Positions 1 to 10,320 of a stretch of 64,000 nucleotides of DNA are shown here, piece by piece. The position numbers and the translations under genes are program-made. This DNA comes from Carposina sasakii (Eukaryota; Arthropoda; Insecta; Lepidoptera; Carposinidae). The stretch spans positions 558,001 to 622,000 of the forward strand of contig CP053173.1 in NCBI GenBank assembly GCA_014607495.2. Direction: 5' to 3'. The notes below the pieces were generated by a model that saw only the letters and a list, made by a program, of their open reading frames with translations, was not told the DNA's origin and did not search any database. How positions within the stretch are numbered: position 1 is the stretch's first letter; each line of letters opens with the position of its first letter.

Positions 1-130
1 GTTTCGGTCCGCGTTTCGGTATATCGGGACGAATCGCCTAATAACAATAAAAATATGGGGTGATTCGTCCCGCGGGACGAATAGACCCATTCAGAAGGCA
101 TTGTTAGGCGTTTCGGTCCGCGGTCCCAAA
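1..130. repeat. Palindromic repeat cut by the window edge
   Basis: A perfect 20-bp palindrome (ATTCGTCCCGCGGGACGAAT) lies at 63-82. GTTTCGGTCCGCG occurs directly at 1 and again near 110, and CGCCTAAT-type sequence near 36 is inverted near 100. This looks like one end of a short inverted-repeat element truncated by the window start. The family is not recognised. Confidence 0.45.
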
Positions 131-516
131 ACCCTTAAATTATATCCGGTCTGAACCCCTTTTTTCTCTTATGTGAGAATATCACAATGTCCTATGGCAC
201 GTCACAGATAAGTTCATTCGTTGACGATGACACGGGAGATTATCTTCTAGTAAAAGATGATCTCAACAAGCCTAACATGTAGTAAAAGTTGCTCTGTTTA
301 GAGAGCTTTTAAACATTTCAAACAATTTTACTCCTTTCTTCATTTACTACTTACTACCTACTTCTTAGTAAATACAAAACGTCTTATCCAACATGTCTCG
401 CCTCCATTTTCCTGTAAACTATAAATAATTTTCCACATAAAGCCTTCAGTAAAGTTAGTCATCGTACATAAAACAAATTGTATTTCTATTAGTGTTTTCA
501 CGATTTTCCTCAAGTC
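131..516. other. Non-coding stretch, no feature seen
   Basis: AT-rich sequence with no convincing coding region, RNA gene or repeat boundary. Confidence 0.5.
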
Positions 517-727
517 GTAAACAAGGGAAATAACATATTTACATAATGTACTATACGAGTAGGTGACACTGACTTGAATAAAGGGGTGACCTCCATTTTA
601 TAGAAATCCAGGAGATTACCATACATGGACATTATGGGATATCGACATTCTGGGATTTGGACATTTTGCAACCTCTGAACATTTTGGCATTTGGACATTA
701 TGAACCTAAAGGGTTATTTCCTTGTTG
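517..727. mobile_element. Small MITE with internal GACATT repeats
   Basis: The ends are near-perfect inverted repeats (AACAAGGGAAATAAC on the left, GTTATTTCCTTGTT on the right). The right half carries a run of short motifs of the form GGACATTNTGGGAT at about 625-705, which resemble the AATGTTGAAT motifs in the arms of the element at 2158-6842. There is no coding capacity: the small ORF across it simply reads the repeats. Confidence 0.5.
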
Positions 728-744
728 TTTGTAAACGTTTCTGA

Positions 745-960
745 ATAATACGGATTCTCCTCATCATCACGAACATTTTTCTCCATGGAAGCAAACCTGG
801 GAAGTATCTGGTTCCCAAGATATTAAGGTCCAAAGTTGAGTTATTGGATAGCTGTCTTTTGCAGAAATGCACGTAGACGCGTGTAACATCTTTAACAAAA
901 AAAAAAACTTTTTATAAAAAAGCTTACACAAACACTGGCCACTATATTACTATTACATTT
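745..960 (+). mobile_element. Partial copy of the CAGGATG mariner-type MITE (family A)
   Basis: It matches the body of the elements at 12849-13211, 15160-15512 and 29563-29946, including CTCCTCATCATCACG, CTCCATGGAAGCA and the later ACACTGGCCACTATA block. Both termini are missing, so it is a decayed fragment. Confidence 0.6.
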
Positions 961-1149
961 CTGTGCCAGAAACCATCTTCTGAAAACGTATAACGTAAGG
1001 TGTAAGTTGACATACTTATGTAAGTACATTAAAATAGTCAGTAGGGTAGCATGTAACGTTAAGAATCGGCGTGTGTATTTGTTCGAAGTCGTCAGACTCT
1101 GTTTATACTCTGGTCCCAATTAAACATACTTTATATGTATTTATATGCA

Positions 1150-1610
1150 AAGATACCCCAGTCCTTAAAGACGAAGGTATTCAACCAGTGCGTGCTGCCG
1201 GTGATGACCTACGGTGCCGAGACGTGGTCTCTAACTATGTGCCTCATAAAAAAGCTCAGGATCGCACAGCGAGCGATGGAGAGAGCTATGCTTGGGATCT
1301 CTCTGCGTGATCGAATCAGAAATGAGGAGATCCGCAGACGTACAAAGATCACCGACATAGCTGAACGGTCCAGCAAGCTGAAGTGGCAATGGGCAGGCTA
1401 CATAGCTCGAAGAACTGATGGCTGATGGAGTCGGAAAGTTCTAGAGTGGATACCACGTATCGGCAAGCGCAGCGTGGAAAGGCCACCCGCGAGGTGGACG
1501 GATGACCTGGCCAAGGTTGCGGGCGTCGGTTGGATGCAGGCTGCTTCCGACCGGTCGGAGTGGAGGTTGTTGGGGAGGCCTATGTCCAACAGTGGACTTC
1601 TTAGGGCTGT
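1150..1610 (+). pseudogene. RTE-like LINE reverse transcriptase, C-terminal fragment
   Basis: Translation in two frames gives the end of a non-LTR reverse transcriptase: FNQCVLPVMTYGAETWS, then LRIAQRAMERAMLGISLRDR, then a region ending in WTDDLAKVAGVGWMQAA and LLGEAYVQQW-type sequence. A stop after RRTDG and a frame change break it, so it is dead. A better copy of the same segment is at 47740-48262, and shorter pieces are near 14860, 26970 and 50000. The assignment to RTE is from memory of lepidopteran repeats. Confidence 0.7.
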
Positions 1611-1689
1611 AAATGATGATGCAAAATTGAACCCCGACTTACGCAAATTCGACTTACGCGGCAATCGCTCGGTCCCACCTATCGCGTAA

Positions 1690-2149
1690 GTCCGCGGTAT
1701 TTCTGTAATATGTTTTTCCGGATGAAAGTAAAATACCTACCTACACATACATACATCATTTATTATTCTGTGGCATGCACAGCGTTTCTAGGTTCGCAGT
1801 GACGTCACGAGCGTCATTGAGAATGACGTCATAACCTGCTTTCCCGATTTGTTTGAACAAGAAGGTTTACTTTACTGCCCGTTTTGGCATTGTTGCATTG
1901 CATTTCAGTGCATCAGTGATGTTGACCGCGAAGAAAGTAAAGCTTTCGTTTTACAAATATGTATTTTTATTCTCTCATGTAAACTCATAGACCAAGTTCA
2001 TGTCAGTTTTTGTAAAATATTGAGTACCTTCCTAGGTACAAACAAAATAATATCAGCACAAATCAGCACGGTTAGTTTTTTACCTACTTACGGAGACACG
2101 AAAGAAAGAACACAAAAAACAAGGTGTACATAATCGATTGACTTACATA
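1690..2149. other. Non-coding stretch
   Basis: The sequence after the LINE fragment holds a GTGACGTCACGA-type palindrome near 1800 and a 94-codon ORF without recognisable features. I see nothing else that can be supported. Confidence 0.4.
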
Positions 2150-2467
2150 CTTCCGAACCTTCAGGACCACAATGTTGAATTCGCAAAATGTTGAATCCCG
2201 ACATGTAGAATTCGTAAAAAGTTGAATTTTCTGGACCCACAATGTTGAGTTTCTAAAATGTTGAGTTTGCTAAAAGTGAACTTGCAATACCTATGTTGAA
2301 TCCCAAAACGTTGAATGCAAAAAAAATGTATCCCAAAAATCCCTTCAGGACCACAAACAATAATACTTACATAAAAAAACGAAATGAAGAAAAACCTTTT
2401 CGAGTTATAAATTTTCTGTGCATCAATTACTTGTAGGTAGGTACTGGCCATCCTATACATATAATAA

Positions 2468-2765
2468 AACTAGTGGACGCCCGCGACTTCGTCCGCGTGG
2501 AAATTGAATTGTAGCTTATATGACACGTTTGTCGGTTTACCAAAGCAGCGCCATCTATTGATTACTTACTCAACCAAGTCGAAAGGTATAACAGACAAAT
2601 AATTAGCAATAAATTAAAATTGCGACTATAATTTGAGATTTAAACTATCCTATCTCTCAAGTTGGATCGAATTGCACATGGTGTGCGAATTTTATTATAA
2701 TCGGTTAAGTGGTTTAGGAGTCCATTGAGGACAAACATTGTGACACGAGATTTATATATATTAAG
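2468..2765 (+). repeat. Dispersed lepidopteran repeat (family D)
   Basis: It begins ACTAGTGGACGCCCGCGACT and ends in an AT-rich tail (ATATATATTAAG). The same head or its complement recurs at 13640-13935, 20402-20690, 26560-26690, 43735-43850 and 53383-53580. No coding sequence is seen. It is probably the 3' end of a retroposon, but I cannot name the family. Confidence 0.65.
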
Positions 2766-3101
2766 ATTAAGATTTATGTTAAGAACGGTGAGAGATAGAC
2801 CTGACTAAGATTAAGTTTAGGTGTCACTGCCGGAATCGACCCTGATGTCCTACTAACTTCCTCGATGCACTTAGATTCCATTACTGTGATCTACGATAAT
2901 ATACAATACAATACAATAATATACAATACAATAAAATAAAATACAATAAGTTTTTCGCAATCTCTACATACAGTTCTATCAAATGGATCATACTTTATTC
3001 GATAAACATGTAAGCGTAATTCGTCGGCAAAAAAATTATTTTTGAGCATTAGCACTTAAAAATACTTTTCGGCCATATTCTGATAGGCAACTAGTGGATA
3101 T

Positions 3102-6100
3102 TGACGAGGCTAAAACCAGAGTGATCTAAGTGACATTTTTACCAATATTGAGTTAGGTACGCTATCGCATAGAAAAATCAAAATTATTTCATGCCACACT
3201 GATCTATCGCTTGCCAGTACATTTTTTCCTTGAGAGATCACAACATCTCACTATAGAATAGGTGCAGTTTTCGAATTGGAAAGATGCCAGACTGATCTAA
3301 GTAATGAGACGCACGTAGATCACTGTGGTCGCAAGTTTACCTCGTGGAGTTGTTATTGTTTTATGAAAAACCAAAGTAATCTAAGTGCAATAAAAAATAA
3401 TAAATTAATCGTGTATGTCATTATTGCGTTATTTTATTTAATATATCAGTTTATATAATATCATGGAAATATAGTGTAACTATTTTTTTACGTTTTTTTT
3501 TCGTAAAACACTAAATAATTTTCTAACTTGGTCAACACAAACACACTTCGTTAAAAAAATCAAAATCAGCTGATGTCTTGATCGCATGCGCTTGCAGTTG
3601 TCCCTTTGTTTTTTGTTTTTATTAATGAACCTTTTAACTGAAAGGGTTTCACTTAAACTTAAATAATGAATAATAGAAGCAGAGCTAGAAGATTACTGAA
3701 TATGGCATTACAAGCATCACCGGAGCCATCTTCATCAGCTTCAATACAATATATATGTCCAAGTGATCATTCTTCTTATCATCCAGAGCAAAATCAAGAA
3801 TGTTCTAACCGATTTTGAAGACAAATAAAGGTATGTATTGTTGGTTGAATATTAAGGACTGGAAAGATTTTACTTTTATTGAGTAATTTGCAGTTTGGTT
3901 ACAATATATACTTTTTATAAATTTATTGCATTATGTTTCACTACTAAGGTTTTAAAAAATTAACACTGAAACGTTTACTAAGATAAGAAAAAGGCGTCTA
4001 TACTAAAGAATAGCTAACTCGGGCTTGAGTTAATCTTTGCTTATGGTTGTTTGTCCAGATAATGAAGAAAACATATCTAGAAAATGCAGTTGGTAATTTA
4101 GCGGGTAAGTAAACCATATAGATTCCGATGAACCTGTAAGAGGAAGAAAAAGGGTTCGAAATTTTGACAGTTGGGTGAAGCCTATGTAAGGAAGCGAAAA
4201 AGAACTGCAGGTCCAAGAATATCGCAACGTTCGAGGCAATGTTGTCTAACGGCTGAAAGATATTTACACCAGTTGTTTGCAACTGCATCGGTTCCAAATG
4301 TAGTTTCGGAGCCTAGGTTTCATCTGACAATCCAAGAAGCAGTATACAAAATGTATTTCCAGCTCACTTTATGGGACGCCCATACAACGTGGCTAGTATA
4401 GACATATGCGTCATTAAGGACTTTAGAACCTAACCGTCGTATATCCAAAAGACTGACCTACTCAAAATCCTATGGCCGCGATCAAATATGTACGCCAATT
4501 CATGCTGTTGGACAAAAGAGTATGCAAAGATTTCTTTTTAAAAGTCCTACAAATATTTTGCTAACAAGACGAATTACGCTTATGCATGTTTATCGTAATA
4601 AAAAATCTGTATCCATCTGTATGCATAGCAGATTGCGAAGGGACAACCAGGGGCCATTTCGACATTTGTACCTGCTAACAAGCTATCTTATGAACGTGTG
4701 ACATGGATTAGGGACCACATTAATATGTTTTCCAAAATATGTATCTCACTATGGAGAAAGACGATCAACACGTCAATATTTACGACCGGACCTTTCAATG
4801 ATTATGTATGATACTTTTTAAAGAAAAATGTGAGGCAGAAGGGTAAAGAAATATTGAAAAAGTGTTGCCTACGTCAAACTATTTACAACAGAGTTCAGCT
4901 TATGACTTCTATATCCCAAAGCAGATACTTGTAAAACCTGTGATATGGTCGAAATCTCAATTAAAAGCGGAACGAGACCTAGAAAAATGCCTAGCGCTAA
5001 CAGTGCAAAAACTGATCATATTTACACTTGTAGGGATAAAGTACGAAACATGTTAAATGATTATATTACATCTTGAGGTGTAAAAAATTAATACATTTTG
5101 TACGAGACCATTCACACGGTGTAATATAATATCGCTACTTTTGACCTGGAACGAACCCTGCGATTCGGTCCAATTTGAACACCGGTGAGGTTTATTATTT
5201 AAGAACAAAATGTCAAAATGCTGAACTTTTTTTTTTTCACGCTTATGTTTACCACGAAGGAAGGAAGGAAAACTATGTCCATACAGCCATAAAAATGAGT
5301 ATGTGGCCAGAACATTGTGGAGCCAGAGGCTCTCAAGAAATTATGTCCTCACTGAACTACTTTCTAGAAGATTCCGGTTGGGATAACATAAAATCCCTGT
5401 GTTTTTTTAGTGACTGTTGCTCCGGTCAAAACAGAAACTGGAATGTTCAATGCAACTTTATGAACCCATGTTTCTGCTTAATAAATCATATTCCGACAAA
5501 GTGCATCTAGAAACGATTACCATGCACTATCTCGTCAGTGGCCATACTTACCTGCCTATTTTATGACACTGACTTCTCTTTTATAAGTCGAGAACTAAAA
5601 AGTTGTAAGACTGATTAGTCTACACACCAGAAGAGCGCCATTATATGAAACTATACGTCCGTGACTGCAGAAAGCACAATAAGTTTTTGCAGTGCGAGAT
5701 ATGAAAAATAAGTTTCTGGATTCATTGAAAGTACCTTACATTTCGGACTAACAAGTTTTGTATGCAGTAACACAGATAATGTGATCATAGACTGTACTAA
5801 GAGAAGCTGCGAAAATTTCTAAGATGCGAATGATAATATTATACCAAAGGTTCAAGTTTAATCAGTTACAATGATGAAAAAATTCCTCACACCGAAACAT
5901 CGAAACGGTCTGATTTGAAACCTAGTCAATATCGGATTCCGAACCATCTCTTTTGTAAATCTCAAGAATTATATACCGGAAAAAGCGATAACTCGGCTAA
6001 TATCATAGCCAAATGCAAGACATAAGGAAAATTCTAAAATTCGTTCCTCCCATCCATCATCAGTTTTACTTGACATTACCACATGTTACAAGAAGAAGAG

Positions 6101-6461
6101 GCAATCAGCAAGCACAAGATGATGATGATGTATTGCCTTCTTTGTTTGGTGATGATTAAGACATGGTTTTTCTTAAGATATGAAAGTTAACACTTCGTTT
6201 TTAACACATTATAAAAATTTGTGAAATGCCATACTGATCTAAGTGATTTTTTTTTTGTAAAACTAAAAATATCTGCGTTATTAAATAAAAAAAAATTCGA
6301 GAACTTGTTCCACTTTTATTTAAAACTTATTAGAAGTAAATTAAACAAAATAATTATAATATAAAGCTCATATATTTCCTACGACAACACTTAACGCGTT
6401 TCCTTAATTTTCTCAGAAACATACTTTTGTGGCCTAGATCACTCTGGTTTTAGCCTCGTCA
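3102..6461 (+). mobile_element. Decayed TIR transposon with TGATCTAAGTG subterminal repeats
   Basis: A perfect 27-bp inverted repeat (starting TGACGAGGCTAAAACCAGAG) lies at 3102-3128 and 6435-6461, flanked by a possible TAT duplication. Just inside the ends are several copies of TGATCTAAGTG or close variants (about 3121, 3201, 3292, 3371 and 6233). The interior is a ruined plus-strand transposase gene. The whole sits inside the 2158-6842 element, so it inserted later. Confidence 0.75.
3666..6160 (+). pseudogene. Decayed transposase with SD..SGQNRN motif
   Basis: This is the broken gene of the 3102-6461 element. Pieces in different frames are recognisable: a start reading MNNRSRARRLL at 3666; a basic stretch VRKRKRTAG near 4185; HYGERRSTRQYLRPDLS near 4750; FYIPKADTCKTCD near 4912, which holds a CxxC; HAYVYHEGR, MWPEHCGARGSQEI and FFSDCCSGQNRN at about 5240-5445; and VHLETITMHYLVSGHTY near 5505. 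Frameshifts and stops are frequent, so no product is expected. D-x(4)-Q-x-R-N recalls the SDGPVTQYRNK motif of the intact transposase at 54474, and both may belong to one broad RNase-H-like group. That link is my inference. No superfamily name is offered. Confidence 0.6.
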
Positions 6462-6850
6462 TATATTCTCCTAATCGTATATGTTTGTAATAATTAGGTT
6501 TTATTCTATAAACAGATGAGCGTAGTAAACCTACGGTGGGATCTTAGACTACTAGCTCAGAATTTTTTCCATCTATCCCAAGTATAGCTGGAATTTTTAT
6601 TTTCATTTATCCCTACCGGTAGGAAAAAACATATGAATGTTGAAAAAGCAAACAATACAATAATTAAAAATAATGCCATACACCATTAACAGTTAGGATT
6701 CAACATTTAGCAACTTCAACTTTTTGCGAATTCAACATTGTGATCCGGGTGGGAAATTAAACTTTTTACGACTTCCAACATTTTGGGATTCAACATCATA
6801 AGAATCCAACATTTTGTAAATTCAACATTGTGGTCCTGGAGGCTTCCGAA

Positions 6851-7004
6851 TAGTTCCGATTTTTTATTTGATAAAGTTTAAATTGCTTTTCAAATGTCGG
6901 TACGATAGTACGATTGAGGGTTCAGTTCAAGCCCTCACACATTTTAAGTAAAGAGGAAAGGACATTTTTACTTGTACAAGCTTATTCATAATCTCTAGTT
7001 TATA
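6851..7004. other. Short spacer downstream of the U1 copy
   Basis: AT-rich sequence between the composite element and the 3' end of the U1-like RNA. A snRNA 3' box would lie here, but I could not identify one confidently. Confidence 0.4.
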
Positions 7005-7168
7005 ATGGGGGACGGCGCGAACGCAGTCCCCACTACCAAAAATTACGCGTCCGAGTTATCCGCATTAGGGATAATCGCAGAGGTCAACCCATCCGCAGTG
7101 CAATGGACAGGCCTCGCTCCGGGGGAACCGCCTATTTGATCACGGTGTCCCCTACGCCAGGTAAGTAT
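7005..7168 (-). ncRNA. U1: U1 small nuclear RNA (variant or pseudogene)
   Basis: Read on the minus strand, the sequence starts ATACTTACCTGGCGTAGGGG, the exact 5' splice-site-recognising end of U1, and continues through the usual stem-loops. The CCATTGCACTGCGGATG loop II segment, the Sm site in CGTAATTTTTGGTAG and the final GCGTTCGCGCCGTCCCCC hairpin are all intact, and length is about the normal 164 nt. The one clear departure is in the loop of stem-loop I, where the conserved GATCACGAAG reads GATCAAATAG. This loop is the U1-70K binding site in known U1 RNAs. Stem I itself (GGGGACACCG with CGGTTCCCC) is preserved. Upstream I could not recognise a PSEA promoter element. It may be a variant gene or a recent pseudogene copy. 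The U1 identity is very secure; function is not. Confidence 0.93.
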
Positions 7169-7682
7169 GCTTAAAAATCGGTATAATGGGACTAGTCATG
7201 TTTTGGAAAAAGATCTCGATATCGCGTTTTAGGATTTAAGATTGAAAGTTGCAGCGCCATCTATGTACTGCTTTAGAAACTATGCGTTAGGAACTTGTAA
7301 AATTACAAATAAATGGCGCTTACTTATTAACATGCCACTGAATGAACACACCATTTATTTATTTACATAATTCCTTTTTCCAAACTTCAGTGTTTATTAT
7401 TTTCCTGTAGAATCCTTATAGAAAAGCACCTACTTAATTTATTATATAAAATACCTACCTACATAAAACAATAATTTAAAAAAAATATTATACCTCTTAA
7501 TTCTGTATTCAAAAAATTAAAGTGATAATATTATGACTGCAGTGCCATGAAAATACGCACACATGCCCAACGCACCGCCATTTCGGTACTGCAATCTGTG
7601 CAGTGACAGCATTACGTCCGTTGTTCTTTATACGTTCATGTTCAGTGCTAGCTCATTCCAGAAACACAGCACAGCAAAATAA
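7169..7682. other. Spacer upstream of U1 copy
   Basis: This holds the putative promoter side of the U1 copy (7169-7260), where no clear PSEA was seen, followed by AT-rich DNA. CAGCAAAATAA at about 7672-7682 is repeated at 8488-8498 and is probably the target duplication of the next element. Confidence 0.45.
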
Positions 7683-8487
7683 ATGAAATTGTATTAGGCG
7701 TTACAATTCGGAAGTTCAAACATTCACTATGGGTGCGCCCACCACCGGGCCCTACACCCTCCACTGACCCTCGGATCTGATAACTCATAATTGCGACAAC
7801 AGGCACGTCTATCTATTTTGGAACAGTTGGAGATTTTGAAAGCCAAATATTCTGGTGTAAACCTTTTAAATGAACAGGTTGAATTTTCGTCTCCGCTATT
7901 AAACTCATTGGCTAGAATAAATAAATAAACAGTAACCTTAGAATGTAGTGGCTTGTCAATGTCAATAACAATTTTTGTTTTTGTGGGCAATGGAATATGT
8001 TGTTCCATACATCCTTGTTTTCTTTACTAATTTATCAATATTTTGGTGAATTTTTGAATTTTTTCATTTAAATTTAACTAATTCACCCAATACTATTTGG
8101 TTTGTGTGCACAAATAGTATATATTTATTTGAAATATAAATAATGGTGGGTAATTATTTATATATTTTTTAATACTTAGTAGAGGGTAGTTAATTCTGTG
8201 TAAGTAATGTGTTGGGTTTTAGAGGTTCATAGTAATTAGTGGTTTACTAATTTACTAATTTCTATAATCCTGAGGATGCCACGGTTGTTGGCGAAACATA
8301 TGTAGATTATTTATCTAGTTTTTGATTTCGGAATGGTGCAATGTATCGTCTTGCATGCTAGGTGCTCGGGTCTGGTTTCTCATGGCGATTGTAGTTAGTG
8401 CAAGTGCCTGTTGTCGCAATTATGAGTTATCAGATCCGAGGGTCAGTGGAGGGTGTAGGGCCCGGTGGTGGGCGCACCCATAGTGAA
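7683..8487. mobile_element. Foldback element built on a 128-bp unit (family J)
   Basis: Arms of about 80 bp starting TTCACTATGGGTGCGCCC are exact inverted copies at about 7725-7805 and 8403-8487. CAGCAAAATAA flanks both sides, suggesting an 11-bp target duplication. The first 48 bp (7683-7730) also occur at 48533-48576 next to a deleted copy, so they are part of the element. The right arm extends into a 128-bp unit, also found alone at 62816-62943. There is no coding capacity. Confidence 0.6.
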
Positions 8488-8739
8488 CAGCAAAATAAGT
8501 ATAAAAAACTAGAATAAATAAGAAAACGTCGACTATCTGCCAATGCCCGTTTAGATTATAATCTTGGATCAAGATATAGTTTAAAATTGTTTTCATTTAA
8601 TCGTCGTGGTCGTCATTTTAAGTACTTACGTCATTCTAATAAGATAAATTATAATTTTTAGAAAAAGAAAAATACATAGGTTCTCACCTTATTTTGATTT
8701 TAATGAGGGATTTCAGTGCAGTAATTACCTATTCAAGAT

Positions 8740-8866
8740 TGTATGGAACAGCTGATATATTTTTTTCACTATTTTGGAGTTGGTCTCATAAAGAAAGTTA
8801 AGTTTCTTTTTACCTATCTAGTTTCGTGTCAAAAGATAATCAGTAGGTACTTTTTGGTAGACCTTA
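8740..8866. mobile_element. Half copy of the AGGTCTACC inverted-repeat MITE
   Basis: GTTTCGTGTCAAAAGATAAT and the terminal GGTAGACCTTA match the right arm of the complete element at 29949-30115. The left arm is missing. As at 29.9 kb, it abuts a TACAGGATG element. Confidence 0.5.
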
Positions 8867-8868
8867 TA

Positions 8869-9060
8869 CAGGATGTTTGTGACAGCCAGGCAAATATTGA
8901 TACCATGACTTCAGAGCATGATTCTGAGGTGGAAAACACAGAAAATTTTCGTAGGAAAATTCCAAAATTTTCCGACTATTTTTTCATATTTTCAGGAAAG
9001 TTCGTTTATTTAGGCCTTAGATAATCTTTTAAAAATAAAATTTGAAACGAAAATTTTTTT
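8869..9060 (+). mobile_element. CAGGATGTTTGTGAC repeat (family B), left part
   Basis: It starts CAGGATGTTTGTGACAG after TA and carries TTCAGAGCATGATTCTGAGG and a later CCAAAATTTTCCGACT block. The same order of blocks begins at 63891 and runs off the window end. The right boundary is uncertain, and the following 9060-9440 has no recognisable feature. Confidence 0.5.
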
Positions 9061-9466
9061 CAAAAAAATAGAGTCACAAGTGATCCAAAAAACAGCAATG
9101 TGTCACAGAATAACCAATAAGTCCATTTAAATAGTCACAAGATCGTCCAATACAATTGGCGCGGAGAGCAAAGATTACTGATAATCAAATCAAAAATTCA
9201 TTTCCTGCGAGTTATAACACTGTCGTATAACTCAGCAGAATGGTAATTATTGCAAACACGAAAAAAATGGCAACTCTAAACATTACGCGAAATCATGGAC
9301 AGCGGCTAGTATGGGCTATATTAATTAAATTTCAAGACAATTTTTTTGGCGTTTCAGCGATTTATTATGTATTATCCACATCTAAATAACCTACGAACTA
9401 AAATTATTTGCAATAATAACTAAACCTACGTAAAAAAAAAAAGAGAGCTACAAAATAAAATAAAAT

Positions 9467-10320
9467 TTACAAATAGAAGACTCCTTGCAAGTCCTCCACC
9501 GCTGGCAATGTGCCCAAAAGGCTGGCAGCGTTGCCCCGCTGGATAGCGAGGCTTACTCGCTGTCCAAAAAATGAGCCAGCCCTCTGGTCATGAGATGCCT
9601 CGACCAACCTTTTCAAAATATCCATAATAAGGTTGTGGGCTCCTGGACCCCATGGCCCCATGGTTTCAACCCCAAACGGCTCAAATAGGTAGTCACCACT
9701 GAGGTTTGCGTATTTGCGTCGTTTGAGGTTTTCAGCTGCATTGGCCTCAGAGCCACTTTTGATTGTTGTGCCTGGGAGATGGGACGCTGCTAAGGTGTCA
9801 ACGCAGGTTGCGTCCGACACCAGAGAGCGCCCCATCTTTCCAAGGCATGAGGGTCATGCCGTCGGGTCTCTTGCCATCGTCGCGCACCAGGCCAACAGGT
9901 TCTAGTACTGATGGTGCCCCGGCGGATGACGTCATTTAAATTGGCGTGGCGGGATATGCGGCCAGCGCTTCTCATACATGAGAGGCCATGGTGGCCTTGT
10001 TGGTCGACGACATCGCCACAGCGGCAGCGATGGAGGACGTTGCATGGTGCACCTAACAGGAGGGAGGTCGCAATGCCGAAAGTGGTCCGGTCTAGGAGGG
10101 TGCCGATATTGGGGGATGGTAGAGCCTGAAGCCACAGACCCGACTCCCACTCGCCTAAAGCTAAGAGACGGGCACGCTCTGCAGAACTGGCTGACGTTTC
10201 TAAGAGATTATTCCGTACCAGTTTGCGGAGTGGCTCGTCCCAAAGCCGTTGCGAGCAAGGATTTGAAGGCTCCACACCGTTTGGGCAGGCCAATTCCCAG
10301 GCATTTTTAGTTTCAGCCAT
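9467..10320 (-). pseudogene. Non-LTR retrotransposon C-terminal region with restriction-like endonuclease
   Basis: Read from 10320 downward, the product holds ERARLLALGEWESGLWLQAL, then a zinc-knuckle-like HRCRCGDVVDQQGHHGLSC, then [18 protein letters not shown]. After a frame change near 9800-9835 it continues with RPDGM.., [35 protein letters not shown] and a C-terminus rich in VSLAIQRGNAASLLGT. A CxC..H..C knuckle followed by PD...D is the arrangement of restriction-like endonucleases in R2/NeSL/R4-type LINEs. That assignment is by pattern only. The frameshift marks it as inactive. Confidence 0.55.

Larger units (their letters stand above)
2158..6842. mobile_element. Composite element with 8-bp target duplication CTTCCGAA
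   Basis: The ends are inverted repeats starting CCTTCAGGACCACAATG (left) and CCTCCAGGACCACAATG (right, reversed). CTTCCGAA is duplicated exactly outside both ends, at 2150-2157 and 6843-6850. Each arm, about 160-190 bp long, is packed with short units of the type AATGTTGAATTCGCAAA in varying order. The inside has been invaded by a dispersed repeat (2468-2765) and by another DNA transposon (3102-6461). An 8-bp duplication fits hAT-like or P-like transposases, but no transposase of its own is visible, so it was probably a non-autonomous element of about 1 kb. Confidence 0.7.
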
